Part shown: positions 6,520 to 16,500 of the stretch, in pieces
How positions within the stretch are numbered: position 1 is the first letter of the stretch
How the letters are laid out: each line of letters opens with the position of its first letter
IMG/VR virus record: IMGVR_UViG_3300050821_022590
Span: 1 to 32,210 of that record
Reading direction: 5' to 3' (one strand)
DNA length: 32,210 nucleotides
Source: a virus
Translations under genes and position numbers: made by a program
Notes under the pieces: model-generated
The model's input: the letters and a program-made list of their open reading frames with translations, nothing else
Database searches by the model: none
What the model was told of the DNA's origin: nothing

Positions 6520-8451
6520 ATGAGTAACAACAAGGCTTACAGTTATCCAATTGGAAATCAATCGGCTGGTAATAATGACACAAACTTTGAAAAACAAAGC
6601 TCGCCCTCTTGGGTATTAACTTTCGTACGATTTTCTTATCGTGACTTATTAAGAACACCTCATAATTCTTTAACACAAACGCCTATTACCGATCCCCTAA
6701 TTGTACAAAATGACTGCATCCAATTAGAAACCGTAGATGTAAAGAACAATTTAACGCCGAGTTTTAAAGCGACCCTAGTACAAACAGACGTGGATTATGA
6801 AACCGCCATTAATCCTGGAGACTTCGTTTTAGTCAACATTTTAAACTGGGATATCGGTGATGTCCCAAACAAACCTTCTACCTCAGAACAAAGCACCAAT
6901 TCTCCTGGTAGTACTTTTGTAGGAGAAATGACACAAGATTCTTTAATTAAAAGAATCCAGCAAGGATTGAATATCAATCGGCTTCAGGACGGATTTAAGG
7001 GTGTTTATAGAATCCAATCCGTAAGAAAAACCGTGGCTGTCAACCCTCAAAATGCAGTTAAAACCGTAAGGTTTGAAATCACAGGTTTTGCTTTTACTGA
7101 ATTTAACAACTCACTTTATTTTAATCCAAATCTAGTAAATCAAAACATAGCAGGAAATATTCCTCTTTTTTCAGCCGACATCCAGGAAACTTGGGCGAAC
7201 CTCAATAATTTTGCTGGCGTTCCTTTTATTCAAGAATTAATTTCTACTCTTATTAGAATATTTCTAGGGTCTGGCACAAGTTCTAGCGTCACAGGTGAAA
7301 ATATATCGGGTCTAACATTCTCCTTTAATAACCAATATATAATACCTGGATTGGTAGGAAAACTCCTGGGGCTAGGACAATTTGTAAATTCCAGTGGGGA
7401 TATTCGAGCGACAGACCTGTACACGTATTTATTTGGTGTCCAATCCTATAACGCAAATGCTACCACAGTTGCTACGGGATTAAATCCTGCTGGATTAACA
7501 GAAAAATATCCTAAATTTTTTTATACCCCAGATTATTGTCCAAGCAACAGTACCTTAAAAGCCGATTACTGGAATAATGTAAAACTCTGGTCAGTTTTAA
7601 ATGAGTACACAAATAGTCCTTTAAACGAGATGTACACCTGTTTTCGTTTGTCGCCAAACAATATGGTTTTACCTACGATAGTTTTTAGGCAGATTCCATT
7701 TACAAATGATGATTTTGTAACCCAGAATTTTGGTGTGCTGGATAATGGGCAAGCTTCCACAATTAAGACTACTCTTTTTACTAATGTGCCACGCTGGAAG
7801 ATCAGCCCCTATTATGTTTTTTCTTTAAACATCGGTAAAGAAGAATCAGCTAGAATTAACTTCGTACAGTATTTTGCCAAATCACTTTTTACTAAAAATG
7901 GTTTTGATTTATCAGCAGAAACGGCTAAACACAATTATTGTTTTGATGCGGAGGATGCACAAAGAAGCGGACTTAAGCCTTATATTGTTTCAAATCAATT
8001 TAGTGATGTACCAGATGCCGCAATCGATAACGCTGCTGTTTGGGCTAGGATCATTTCAGATTTCTTATTTGGTGGTCAGTTAAAAATGAACGGTTCAATG
8101 GAGTGTGTTGGTATTTATGAGCCCATTGCGGTTGGTGATAATTTAGAGTTTGACAATATTATCTATCACATCGAAGGCATAGTACATAGATGTGCTATAA
8201 GCGATAACGGCGTAAAAATGTTTAGAACCATTCTCACTCTTAGTAATGGTATCAGCACAAACACTTCAAAATCTGGACTTAAATACGCTCAAATGGAAAA
8301 TGTAAATGCCTATGACGAGAGAGACGTAGATTACGATAACAATCAGATATTACCAGGCGTATCAGAAAGTCAAGATACACTAAGTCGAGCTGGTGATATA
8401 GACAATATACCTAGTTCCAATTTAAACTTCCCACAGCCATCGGACGACTAA
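6520..8451 (+). CDS. Baseplate hub protein (gp27/gpD-like), 643 aa
   Basis: The protein lies between the tape-measure-like gene and the spike gene, the usual place of the hub. N-terminal strands (ILQTVDVKNN-like at 67-77, then SFKATLVQTDVDYETAINPGD and FVLVNILNW) and the later GVYRIQSVRKTV strand look like the beta domain that hub proteins use to trimerise around the tube end. The C-terminal part (MECVGIYEPIAVGDNLEFDNIIYHIEGIVH, with interruptions) resembles the second hub barrel, where the user axis meets the spike. A central region (about 230-330) is hydrophobic and Gly-rich. Similarity to T4 gp27 or P2 gpD is by layout and strand pattern, not by a signature motif. The last ~60 residues are acidic and disordered. 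Confidence 0.6.
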   Translation: MSNNKAYSYPIGNQSAGNNDTNFEKQSSPSWVLTFVRFSYRDLLRTPHNSLTQTPITDPLIVQNDCIQLETVDVKNNLTPSFKATLVQTDVDYETAINPGDFVLVNILNWDIGDVPNKPSTSEQSTNSPGSTFVGEMTQDSLIKRIQQGLNINRLQDGFKGVYRIQSVRKTVAVNPQNAVKTVRFEITGFAFTEFNNSLYFNPNLVNQNIAGNIPLFSADIQETWANLNNFAGVPFIQELISTLIRIFLGSGTSSSVTGENISGLTFSFNNQYIIPGLVGKLLGLGQFVNSSGDIRATDLYTYLFGVQSYNANATTVATGLNPAGLTEKYPKFFYTPDYCPSNSTLKADYWNNVKLWSVLNEYTNSPLNEMYTCFRLSPNNMVLPTIVFRQIPFTNDDFVTQNFGVLDNGQASTIKTTLFTNVPRWKISPYYVFSLNIGKEESARINFVQYFAKSLFTKNGFDLSAETAKHNYCFDAEDAQRSGLKPYIVSNQFSDVPDAAIDNAAVWARIISDFLFGGQLKMNGSMECVGIYEPIAVGDNLEFDNIIYHIEGIVHRCAISDNGVKMFRTILTLSNGISTNTSKSGLKYAQMENVNAYDERDVDYDNNQILPGVSESQDTLSRAGDIDNIPSSNLNFPQPSDD

Positions 8452-8454
8452 TTT

Positions 8455-9369
8455 ATGGATAACTATCTAGATTCAGGCGGTGTTCTTCCATCAGGTCTAC
8501 TTAGTGGAAATGATTTCATCGAAAAGATGGCAGGATTTAATAAAACTTATAAAAATTATGCGCTTAGGGCAGGAGTTGTAAATACAATTTATGCATATAA
8601 TGATCCACAAAATTTCACCAAGCTTAGTACGGAATATGATGTCTCAGTTTTTGAACAAAATGAAGACCGTGGAAGTACAATTATTACTTATAAAAATTGC
8701 ATCGCTTCTGATGGTCTTGGGTCTATAGCTGATTTTTTCGAAAAGAATTTTAGAGTTAAAACCACCAACGACAACCCAAACGGCGGACTAAACACTACTT
8801 ATCAAAACGGTGCCATCGTAATACTTCTTTGTTTGGACGCTGTTTCTGAAAAGGCAGTCATTATTGGCGGGTTAAATCACCCTGATCGTCCCACGACCTT
8901 AATAGATACTCAACCAAGACTTCAAGGTGAATATAATGGGGTCAATGTTGCAGTTAATCCCGACGGATCTACTGCTTTAACTTTTAAAGGTGCTACAGAT
9001 AGCGAGGGTAATGCTATAGATTCCAGTCAGGGGAATACCGTAGTTCAAATCGCTACCGATGGTAGTTTTTCTGTCTCTCATTCAACTATAACGATGAATT
9101 TGGCTAAAGATGGAAATATAAGTATCACAGCGACAGGTAATGTAGATATAACCAACCAAGGTACTACAAATATTATTGCTCAAGGAACCACAACAGTGGA
9201 TGGCAGCACTATTAAGTTAGGTCAGAATGCAGTTGAATCGGTAATCAAAGGCGATACATTTAAAGATCTATACAATGCTCATACTCATATCGGAAATCTT
9301 GGAGTACCAACGGGGCCACCGCAAGTAGCGATGGATCCCTCATTAAGCAAGCACACCTTCACAGAATAG
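8455..9369 (+). CDS. Baseplate central spike protein (gp5/gpV/gp45-like)
   Basis: The 304-residue protein has the spike layout. Residues about 38-145 form an OB-fold-like barrel (AIVILLCLDAVSEKAVIIGGL). Residues 160-260 are short repeated strands with Gly/Asn/Thr turns (ISITATGNVDI, TTNIIAQGTTTVDG), consistent with a trimeric beta-helix. The tip is LYNAHTHIGNLGVPTGPP: His276-x-His278 is the iron-binding pair seen at the apex of phage spikes, and PTGPP is a common end motif. The protein pierces the outer membrane when the tail contracts. It starts three bases after the hub stop. There is no lysozyme insertion, unlike T4 gp5. Confidence 0.85.
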   Translation: MDNYLDSGGVLPSGLLSGNDFIEKMAGFNKTYKNYALRAGVVNTIYAYNDPQNFTKLSTEYDVSVFEQNEDRGSTIITYKNCIASDGLGSIADFFEKNFRVKTTNDNPNGGLNTTYQNGAIVILLCLDAVSEKAVIIGGLNHPDRPTTLIDTQPRLQGEYNGVNVAVNPDGSTALTFKGATDSEGNAIDSSQGNTVVQIATDGSFSVSHSTITMNLAKDGNISITATGNVDITNQGTTNIIAQGTTTVDGSTIKLGQNAVESVIKGDTFKDLYNAHTHIGNLGVPTGPPQVAMDPSLSKHTFTE

Positions 9370-9376
9370 GAATTTT

Positions 9377-9625
9377 ATGCCAATAACTGGACAAGAATCT
9401 GTTTTAACTTCTGCTTTAACATCCGCAATAACAGCCGCTATAGAGGCGCAACTTGGTAGCGCGGTACAAAGTCCAGAGTATATTAATGCTTTATCTACAG
9501 GTATAGCAAATGCCATCATACCATTTCTAGTTACCAACACAGAAGTAAACCCAATTGCAGCAGGTAGTTTAACAAGCCCATCAGGTGCGGTTACTGGCGT
9601 TACGGCTCCAGGAACTATTATGTAA
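9377..9625 (+). CDS. Small Ala/Thr-rich protein downstream of the spike, 82 aa
   Basis: The gene begins seven bases after the spike stop, with AGGA upstream. Residues 6-52 form an Ala-rich helical region (LTSALTSAITAAIEAQLG, then INALSTGIANAIIPFL). The tail is flexible and Gly/Thr/Pro-rich (VTGVTAPGTIM). It is not a PAAR tip protein: no PxxR or histidine pattern is present. Position suggests a minor structural or assembly protein of the spike complex, but no family is recognised. Confidence 0.6.
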   Translation: MPITGQESVLTSALTSAITAAIEAQLGSAVQSPEYINALSTGIANAIIPFLVTNTEVNPIAAGSLTSPSGAVTGVTAPGTIM

Positions 9626-9629
9626 TTTT

Positions 9630-9893
9630 GTGGCAAAAAATAAAAATCCCTACAAGGGTTTCACTACAGAAGAAGTTAATAGAGCTGAAGCTAATTCTTT
9701 TGTAATAAGAATAGGTAACGATTATTACAATAAAGACGGCAATTTTACTTTTTCTTTGAAGCAAGCAGAAAAATACTACGAGATACTTTTACATAATATT
9801 TTGATTACGATTGATGAAGGAACACCTAAGCAAAAGAAGGCAGCATTAGCTTGTCTAGCCAAACTACATATAGAACCATTACGCATCCAATGA
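9630..9893 (+). CDS. Hypothetical protein, 87 aa
   Basis: The frame is open from further upstream, but a GTG at 9630 just after the previous stop gives the natural N-terminus AKNKNPYKGFTTEEVNRAE, so it is preferred to a GTG at 9585 that would overlap the 82-aa gene. The protein is charged, with helical segments (SLKQAEKYYEILLHNILI, then KQKKAALACLAKLHIEPL). No family is recognised. Its 3' end overlaps the end of the convergent minus-strand gene by 15 bases. It may be the last gene of the first tail transcript. Confidence 0.55.
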   Translation: MAKNKNPYKGFTTEEVNRAEANSFVIRIGNDYYNKDGNFTFSLKQAEKYYEILLHNILITIDEGTPKQKKAALACLAKLHIEPLRIQ

Positions 9894-10235
9894 TACAATT
9901 TGCCCGCATTGGCTTAGAGCAAGATAGTAAGAGAGTATATAGCGATTTTTTATATGAAGATCGTTAGTTTCTTGATAAAGAAATAAAATAGAATCTACTG
10001 CTTCTAATATACGTTTTACAAATGCATCAAATTTAGGATTATCTTCATAAGGACCACCCATTTTAGTATTACGATGGAAAGAATAAATTACTTCACACTC
10101 TCGATATATTTGAGAATCGTCTAGCCACTCATTAACCTCTAAAAAATCATCTATATCTGTCCAACCATTTGCTTCTGAGGACATCAGTTCATCATAAACA
10201 AATATTAAGTTCTTGGTTTGAACAGAATCAAGCAT
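9879..10235 (-). CDS. Hypothetical protein, 118 aa (minus strand within tail block)
   Basis: The protein is acidic and rich in aromatic residues. The N-terminal strand NLIFVYDELMSS has some resemblance to the first strand of gamma-glutamylcyclotransferase-like proteins (FVYGxLM), but the rest does not carry that fold's pattern, so I do not assign it. It follows the lipoprotein gene with a three-base gap, so the two probably form one minus-strand transcript. It converges on and overlaps the + strand gene ending at 9893. Confidence 0.6.
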   Translation of the reverse strand: MLDSVQTKNLIFVYDELMSSEANGWTDIDDFLEVNEWLDDSQIYRECEVIYSFHRNTKMGGPYEDNPKFDAFVKRILEAVDSILFLYQETNDLHIKNRYILSYYLALSQCGQIVSLDA

Positions 10236-10238
10236 AGG

Positions 10239-10811
10239 TCACCAAGGAATGCAGCGTTGAAACATTTCTTTTATATAATCATTATAGTGGGCTACAACAC
10301 AATCGTCATCCAAAATAGAAGGGTACATAATACTGGTTGGGCAAATGTCTTCATACCTACCAGGTTTAGGACCCTTACGTTTTTGCCAATCTAGGGCTTC
10401 CTTAATTCTGTCTTCTCTTTTTTCAGGATATTTACCGCCATCATAATCATGTTCTCTAGTACAGTAGGCGTGATCGAGTTCGTGCATTAAAAGTACCCAG
10501 CGCGTGATATAACTAGATTTATTATAGTACTCTTTGTCAATGTCTATTTCACGCCAAGTATAGCCATAATAGGTCATACCAACAGCATTTCCTTGATTAA
10601 TCTTTTTAAATCCAATAGTTACACCATTTTTGAATATAATACCTTGATCTTTAGCTAATCTCTTATATTCGTCGACATATCCTTGCAATTTAGAATCTAC
10701 ACCATCGTATTCCGGACCTATTTTTGAGCCGTTTATAGCGCACGAAATTATGTTTATACAAGTAAAAAAAGCAATGAAAACAACTAGTAACCTTAGAAAA
10801 TTTAATCTCAT
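10239..10811 (-). CDS. Lipoprotein zinc metallopeptidase (HExxH-x6-H zincin), 190 aa
   Basis: Starting at the ATG at 10811, the protein has a lipoprotein signal: basic MRLNFLR, a hydrophobic core and the lipobox IISC with Cys24 as the lipidated residue. An in-frame TTG at 10844 would put 11 charged residues ahead of the signal and is rejected. The catalytic site is HELDHAYCTREH (His110, Glu111, His114, His121), followed by a Met-turn-like SIMYPS (160-165). This is the HExxH...H plus SIM arrangement of small bacterial and phage lipoproteins with HELGHCxLxRxH. Lipid anchoring implies it acts in the host periplasm or outer membrane. Lysis help, superinfection control or cleavage of an envelope protein are all possible. 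It runs against the surrounding tail operon. Confidence 0.75.
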   Translation of the reverse strand: MRLNFLRLLVVFIAFFTCINIISCAINGSKIGPEYDGVDSKLQGYVDEYKRLAKDQGIIFKNGVTIGFKKINQGNAVGMTYYGYTWREIDIDKEYYNKSSYITRWVLLMHELDHAYCTREHDYDGGKYPEKREDRIKEALDWQKRKGPKPGRYEDICPTSIMYPSILDDDCVVAHYNDYIKEMFQRCIPW

Positions 10812-10842
10812 ACCTTTATTTATATCATAACGGCGAAATTGC

Positions 10843-10850
10843 AATCTTTA
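10843..10850 (+). promoter_or_regulatory. AATCTTTA element upstream of the LysM/gp25 baseplate gene
   Basis: CAATCTTTA, 16 bases before the ATG at 10867. The ribosome site AAGAGG (10855-10860) follows within five bases, so any leader would be very short. It sits where the tail block restarts after the minus-strand pair, exactly where a new promoter is needed. Confidence 0.4.
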
Positions 10851-10866
10851 ATGTTAAGAGGTTTTA

Positions 10867-13536
10867 ATGGCCGATAATGTGGGTTTAGGCACTTTTGGAT
10901 CAAGTTCTTCCACTAATACCCCTAGTTTAGGGGTAGATACTGGATTTGCTAACCCAACTACAGCTTTTGCTTCACAATTACAGTCTCAAATAAATCAAAC
11001 GGCATCAGTCGTTTCTAAGCCCTGGGATTCTGCTAGTGCAAGCCCAGTCAATAGTGCCTTCTTTTCTTATATCAATCCAATAGATGCGACTAGGTGGAAT
11101 CAACTATTCCCATATCGTTTATTGGTAATAGATGTTAATAATGGGAATACCATTGTAAATGGTGGATCATCTTTAGGCAATCCAGTAGTCAGTTATCAGC
11201 AGGGTACTACGACGCTATCGTTTACGCCCACCCAAAGTCAGTGGATATTTAGCCTACCAATTACGCCTCAACAACTTAATATTGTTGATCAATATGCTAT
11301 ACAAACTACTGCTACTCTAAGGGGTATTTTAGAAGAGCATAACGGCGTAAAATTTAAACTAATTAGCGCTTCAGGAACTATGGGTGTATGGCCGTATAGA
11401 TCTGCTCCTCAGGCGCCGGGTAGTCCAAACGTGCTCCAATCGGTTTTCGGTGGCACTATCAATGCGGTAAACAGCCTGGTTAGCCAAGCTCAAGCTACCG
11501 TAAGGACTTTTACAACTGGTAGTCCTGCTAGTAAGCCCATCACACCCCTTCCAGGCAGCGGTGTTAATGGTGCGGGTCCAGCAACCAGCACGGGCTATTA
11601 TCAAGCAATGATGTTTCAGCAATTTCTAGAACAATACGCTGAAGCCAAGAAGGATCCCGCTAATTCAGGTTGGCGTTTAGTTTTTGATATCCCAAAACAG
11701 AATCAAAGTTATGTAGTCACGCCGATGCAGTTTACTTGGCAGCAATCGGTTCAAAAGCCGATGGAGATCATGTATCAGCTCCAGTTTAAGGCTTGGAGAC
11801 GCATTAATCTACAGGAAAGCCCACAACAGACAAGTCCAGCACAAGCTTATACTGTTACACCAGGAATTTTACAAAGAATTTTAAATGGGATCACAGAAGC
11901 AAGACTTACTTGCAGCTCCGCCATAGGTGTCATTGGCGCGGTAACAGCAGATGTAAATAATATATTTAACGTATTAAGCCAAACCGCATTGTTTGTAAAA
12001 GATCTTTTAGGTGTAGCTGTCGCCGCAAGCGATTTACCATCTAGTATTACAAAAGATTTTAATTCTGCTATTCAACAATATACGTTTACTAACTCCGCGT
12101 CGATGCTGTCGACAGTGAGCACGGCTGCAGGTGCCGCTGCAGTTGCAGCTGTTGTTGTTTCCACTACGCAAAGAAATGGCATTTCACAAACAGCAGCTTC
12201 AAATGGACAATTAGGACCAAATGTTTCGACAGCACAACAAACTAATGCTGCTGCAGCTATTTTTAATAATCCAAATGCTAATGTAGATTTTTTAGATCAA
12301 GTTCCAGTAAATCAATTGTCATTAAATAATGCTCAACAGAAAAAACTAAACAGCATTTTATCAAATACCTCGCTTAGTGTTGCACAATTACAAAATAATG
12401 CAAATGTTATTTTAAATTTAACTACACTTCTAGCAGATTATTTTGGTGCTGGAGACGCCATATTTAATAACTTGTTTGGATTATTGCCACCACCAGTTAC
12501 TAATCAGCCGATGTCTATTAATCAATTTTTGATCTTAGATACTTTGTATGAATTCATTCAAGGCATAGGCTATTTGACTGCTACTACACAAGTTACTGAT
12601 CAAGAAATCGTAGATTCTCTAAACTATGTAGCTGGTTTAGCAAATACTTCGGGGATTCCATTTACGGTACCAAATAGTAAAATTTACGTGCCGGTTCCAT
12701 ATGGTCTTGATCTAGAAGGAATTGCCGCACGCTATTTGGGTGACCCACAAAGATGGATTGAAATTGCCACTTTGAATCAACTTGAAGAACCCTATATTGA
12801 TCAGAGTGGTTTTCAATTACCGTTGTTGAGTAATGCTATCGGTAGACAAGTTATCGTTTCAAGCAATCAAAATTTATATTTGCAACAAACCGTGACATTA
12901 AATGGCGCAAATCAAATACCAATTTCAAGACAGATTGATAATATAACTACTCTACCTAATAATGGTGGATTCATTCTTACGTTAAACGGAGAACCAAATC
13001 TAGGCAATTTTACTCTTTCAAATCAGGCTTATGTTCAGGCATATTTGCCTAATACCGTGAATTCACAACAAAAGATTTTCATCCCTAGCACTTTACCAAG
13101 TCCAGAATACCCCGGTCAATTAAACATTTTACCCCCTGCAGAAGCGCAATCAGATCCTTTGACAGGACTAAGTGGTGTTGATTTTCTACTGACAGAATCC
13201 GGCGATATAGTTCTAGATCAGTTTGCAAATTTCCAAATTTCATTTGGGCTTACAAACCTAATTCAAGCATTACGTATTTTGTTTACTACCACGCTTAATA
13301 GCTTTTTAATTCATCCAGAGTATGGTTTGGGCGTATCACCAGGGACATCTGTGTCCGATATAAATATACAGCAATTTTATCAACAAATTAATAGCCAGGT
13401 ATTGCAAGATCCACGTTTTGCGTCGATAACAGGACTTCAAATTACAGCTAATCCACCAATTTTAACAATATCTCTAGGTGTAAGTTTGCCGGGTAACAAT
13501 GGCACCTTACCAATATCGTTCCAATTGGCAGCTTAA
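10867..13536 (+). CDS. Baseplate wedge protein with LysM-like (gp53-type) and gp25-like domains, 889 aa
   Basis: The protein combines several baseplate parts. Residues about 55-300 hold strands (IFSLPITPQQLNIVDQ, TTATLRGILEEHNGVKFK, LISASGTMG) resembling the tail proteins that grip the tube end. Residues 340-600 are Ala/Asn-rich and helical. Residues about 598-655 are LysM-like (IYVPVPYGLDLEGIAARYLG, then DPQRWIEIATLNQL), as in T4 gp53. The last ~130 residues (about 761-889) match the gp25 wedge fold, with FGLTNLIQALRILFTT, the conserved HPEYGLG (816-822 approximately) and a terminal strand LPISFQL. In T4 gp53 and gp25 are separate proteins that clamp gp6 and gp7 in the wedge; here both are on one chain. 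The gp6-like gene follows directly. The start is set by AAGAGG. Confidence 0.78.
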   Translation: MADNVGLGTFGSSSSTNTPSLGVDTGFANPTTAFASQLQSQINQTASVVSKPWDSASASPVNSAFFSYINPIDATRWNQLFPYRLLVIDVNNGNTIVNGGSSLGNPVVSYQQGTTTLSFTPTQSQWIFSLPITPQQLNIVDQYAIQTTATLRGILEEHNGVKFKLISASGTMGVWPYRSAPQAPGSPNVLQSVFGGTINAVNSLVSQAQATVRTFTTGSPASKPITPLPGSGVNGAGPATSTGYYQAMMFQQFLEQYAEAKKDPANSGWRLVFDIPKQNQSYVVTPMQFTWQQSVQKPMEIMYQLQFKAWRRINLQESPQQTSPAQAYTVTPGILQRILNGITEARLTCSSAIGVIGAVTADVNNIFNVLSQTALFVKDLLGVAVAASDLPSSITKDFNSAIQQYTFTNSASMLSTVSTAAGAAAVAAVVVSTTQRNGISQTAASNGQLGPNVSTAQQTNAAAAIFNNPNANVDFLDQVPVNQLSLNNAQQKKLNSILSNTSLSVAQLQNNANVILNLTTLLADYFGAGDAIFNNLFGLLPPPVTNQPMSINQFLILDTLYEFIQGIGYLTATTQVTDQEIVDSLNYVAGLANTSGIPFTVPNSKIYVPVPYGLDLEGIAARYLGDPQRWIEIATLNQLEEPYIDQSGFQLPLLSNAIGRQVIVSSNQNLYLQQTVTLNGANQIPISRQIDNITTLPNNGGFILTLNGEPNLGNFTLSNQAYVQAYLPNTVNSQQKIFIPSTLPSPEYPGQLNILPPAEAQSDPLTGLSGVDFLLTESGDIVLDQFANFQISFGLTNLIQALRILFTTTLNSFLIHPEYGLGVSPGTSVSDINIQQFYQQINSQVLQDPRFASITGLQITANPPILTISLGVSLPGNNGTLPISFQLAA

Positions 13537-13540
13537 GTTA

Positions 13541-13550
13541 TGATATATAA
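13541..13550 (+). promoter_or_regulatory. TGATATATAA element upstream of the baseplate J gene
   Basis: TGATATATAA followed by GGTATATT in the 45-base gap before the 1759-codon gene. It resembles both an extended -10 and the TATAAATA type of late promoter in T4. A similar TGATATAAAA precedes the gene at 31334. No -35 was found. Confidence 0.3.
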
Positions 13551-13581
13551 GGTATATTAAAAGGGAAATAGGATAAAAGAT

Positions 13582-16500
13582 ATGGCAACTACCCCCACAA
13601 TTCCTCAACCACAATCATACCAACAGATTCTGGGTGATCAACTTTCAGAATTCGCAAGTAAGACGGGTATCCCCTCAGTAGCCGTTGGTAGTGCAAGCTT
13701 AAGCTTTTTTGAAACCGTATCATTAGCAATCGCACGTGCATCTGGAGACGTATTTCAAACTCTTCTTAATTCTAGTCTTCAATATGCTACCGGGTCTTCT
13801 TTACAAGCTATCGCTACTGAATTTGGTATAACCCCAACTGTTTCTCAAATTGCTACAGGGTTCGTAACTGTTACCGATACCTCTTTTCAAAAAGTAGCTA
13901 CTACAGTATACCCCGGAGCAGCAGCTGTCAATGTCGGCTCAATGTTTATTTCCGCTAGCTCTAATGTCGGATTTCCTTCTTCTGGTAATATCTATGTTGG
14001 TAGGGGAAGTAACGACTCAGAAGGCCCGTTACCATATACTTCCATCACCGCAGTTGGAAATTATTTTCAATTTAATCTTTCTTCACCCACCCAGAAATTT
14101 CATAATATTGGTGAGTCCATCATTTTAGCACAAGGTGGAAATCGCGTTGTACCAGTTAATACAATCGTTCTTTCCCCCTCTAATGGACTACAGCCTTCAC
14201 AACAATATACGGTAACTCAGCAAGGCATACTTCTAGATGGAGAAACTACTGCTACCAATATCCCGGTCAGTGCTCTGCTTCCAGGATCCGCTGGTAACGT
14301 GCCTTCAAATTCTATCACTCAATTTGCCTCGCCACCATTTACAAATGCGACGGTTAATAACCTAGCGGCAACTTCAGGCGGCACTGATCCAGAAACTGAT
14401 GACCAATTAAGAACACAAATTCAATTAGTTCTTTCTTCCATTGGACTAGGAACCGCTACAGCTATTAAGAATAGTATTATTGGTGCTACTTCTCCTACTG
14501 AACCAGGTGCGATTACTTCTGATTCTCTGGTTACAAATAGTAGCGGAAGCTCAATCGTTTATATTTCAACCGGTGGTTCACGACCATATGAGGCTAAAAC
14601 CGCTGGGGTTGCGATTGAACATATCATCGATGATGCCGTCGGTGGTGAATCATTCTTCCAACTACAAACTGGTGGGACACAAGCTCCTGTAGCTAAAGCT
14701 TTTGTCACTTCTACTGATACTAGTCCATTTCAAGTCTCTGGGGGCTACGTATTAGCTGTAACCGTTGGCGGAGTAACTACCCAACACACTTTTCAAAATT
14801 CAGATTTTCAAGCTCCAGGTGCGGCAACAGCATATGAAATTTGCGCAAGTATTAATGCAGACTCTTCATTAAACTTTCAAGCCACTACTTCTGGCGATGG
14901 AACTTTTGTGGTTCTTCGTGCCATTGCCGAATCTCATCAAACTATCCAAGTCACATCACCTTCTTCTCCAACTGTTGTAAATGCTAATAATTTCTTAGGA
15001 TTTCCCACAACTATTAATGAAACACTTCGTCTTTATAAAGACGGTGTTTTACTTAGCGAAGATGGTAACACCGCTTCTATATTTAGTCAACAACAGTCTC
15101 TTTGGTCTAATAGCATTACAAATGGTGACACTTTAATCCTAGTCGTTGATGGTACCGCACCAATTACTTATACCATCTTAAATACCGATTTTATTGCAAC
15201 TGGTCTTTATACTACTGTAAATGCTTCTAACTCGCTTGCTTCATGGGCACAAGTATTTAATAACAAAATCACAGGTATTACAGCAACGGTTGTTGGCACA
15301 CAAATCGATATCTCAAGTAATCTCGGAGCTTCATCTAGAGCACAAGTTGTTATTGACCCGTCCTCAACTCTTGTCACAAAGAGTATGTTCGGACACGCAC
15401 AAGCATTGTCTTCTCAAGGCGCTGCTGCTGATTATACTCTAGATAGAAATACAGCACAAATTCAATTGACAACCCCACTTGTTGCCGGTGATAATTTAAC
15501 TGCAGGAACCGATGATACTAAAGGAACCATAAAGAGCGCAGCCATTACAAGTGGATCTATAAATTTTGCCTCAGAAGGCTATATTTGGATTGCAATCGAT
15601 GAGCCAACAACAACCATAAATACCGGCGTTACATCCGGTAGCTTCCTATCTGTTTCTGCTTCAGGCAGTCTGGTAAGCTATAAATCTGGAACCACATCTG
15701 CGTTTGCCAGTGTTCTTCCGGGTGATTATGTAATTATCTGGTCACCACAGCTTAATTCCAATAATAGACTTGAAGGCCGTGTTCATTCTATTACCACTAC
15801 ATCGGCTTCAAATGACACGCTTAATATTTTAGTTACCGCTACAGAAGCTGCTGCTGTGGTTCCACAAACCGATGTGGTCTACATGCAGGGATTTGTAGTT
15901 GTTAGAGCAGAATATGTGCCACAAAAGTTTAACGTACAAGCAGGTCTTCAGTCTCTAGACGTTATTGCAGCTTACTTACAAACTCAAACCGATTCCCTAA
16001 CTTTTGGTGTTGCAATTGAAGAATTCCTAACTATTAATACAACTACACTAAATACTGCTGGTGCCGTCACCGTTGTAACTTTTGATATTGTAGGAAGCCA
16101 ACTAGGTTTTACCGCTGGACAAAGCAATGTAAGTAATTATCCTATTATTGCGTATCAGGATACTGCTGGTTCTTACACGCCTTCTTTCTTTCATAGCACT
16201 GTGTCTTCTGATACTTTTGCCTCACCACCCGATTCATTTCTAACATCTTTCACTTCTAACATTTCATTGTCAGGAAGACAACCAGATGAAATCGTTACTT
16301 TTCTTAATCCTTATGGTGGGATCGATGATGAACAACCTGCTAATGAAGTTGTTCAAGAGACCACGCTGTCAGGAACTGCAGTAGGTATCACACAAGATCC
16401 AGATGTCAGACGTATTAGAACTAACGATAGATTCTTTTTGTCAAGTCCGCTATCGTTTGGTAATACCGATTCAATGACAGTTGTTATCGATAACAATCCT

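Noticed and set aside
9886-9911. Inverted repeat CCAATG/CATTGG at the convergent gene ends
   Set aside because: Six pairs around a 14-base loop, without a T-run on either strand. Too weak to call a terminator.
9879-10235. Gamma-glutamylcyclotransferase assignment based on FVYDELMS
   Set aside because: Only the first strand resembles that family. The catalytic Glu context and later strands are not visible.
10817-10824. Perfect T4-type late promoter TATAAATA on the minus strand
   Set aside because: It lies only five bases from the ATG at 10811, so transcription would start inside the gene. Treated as chance in AT-rich sequence, although the related TGATATA wording is noted in the findings.
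10812-10844. TTG at 10844 as start of the zincin lipoprotein gene
   Set aside because: It would place 11 charged residues before a classic lipoprotein signal. The ATG at 10811 gives a proper signal peptide and lipobox.
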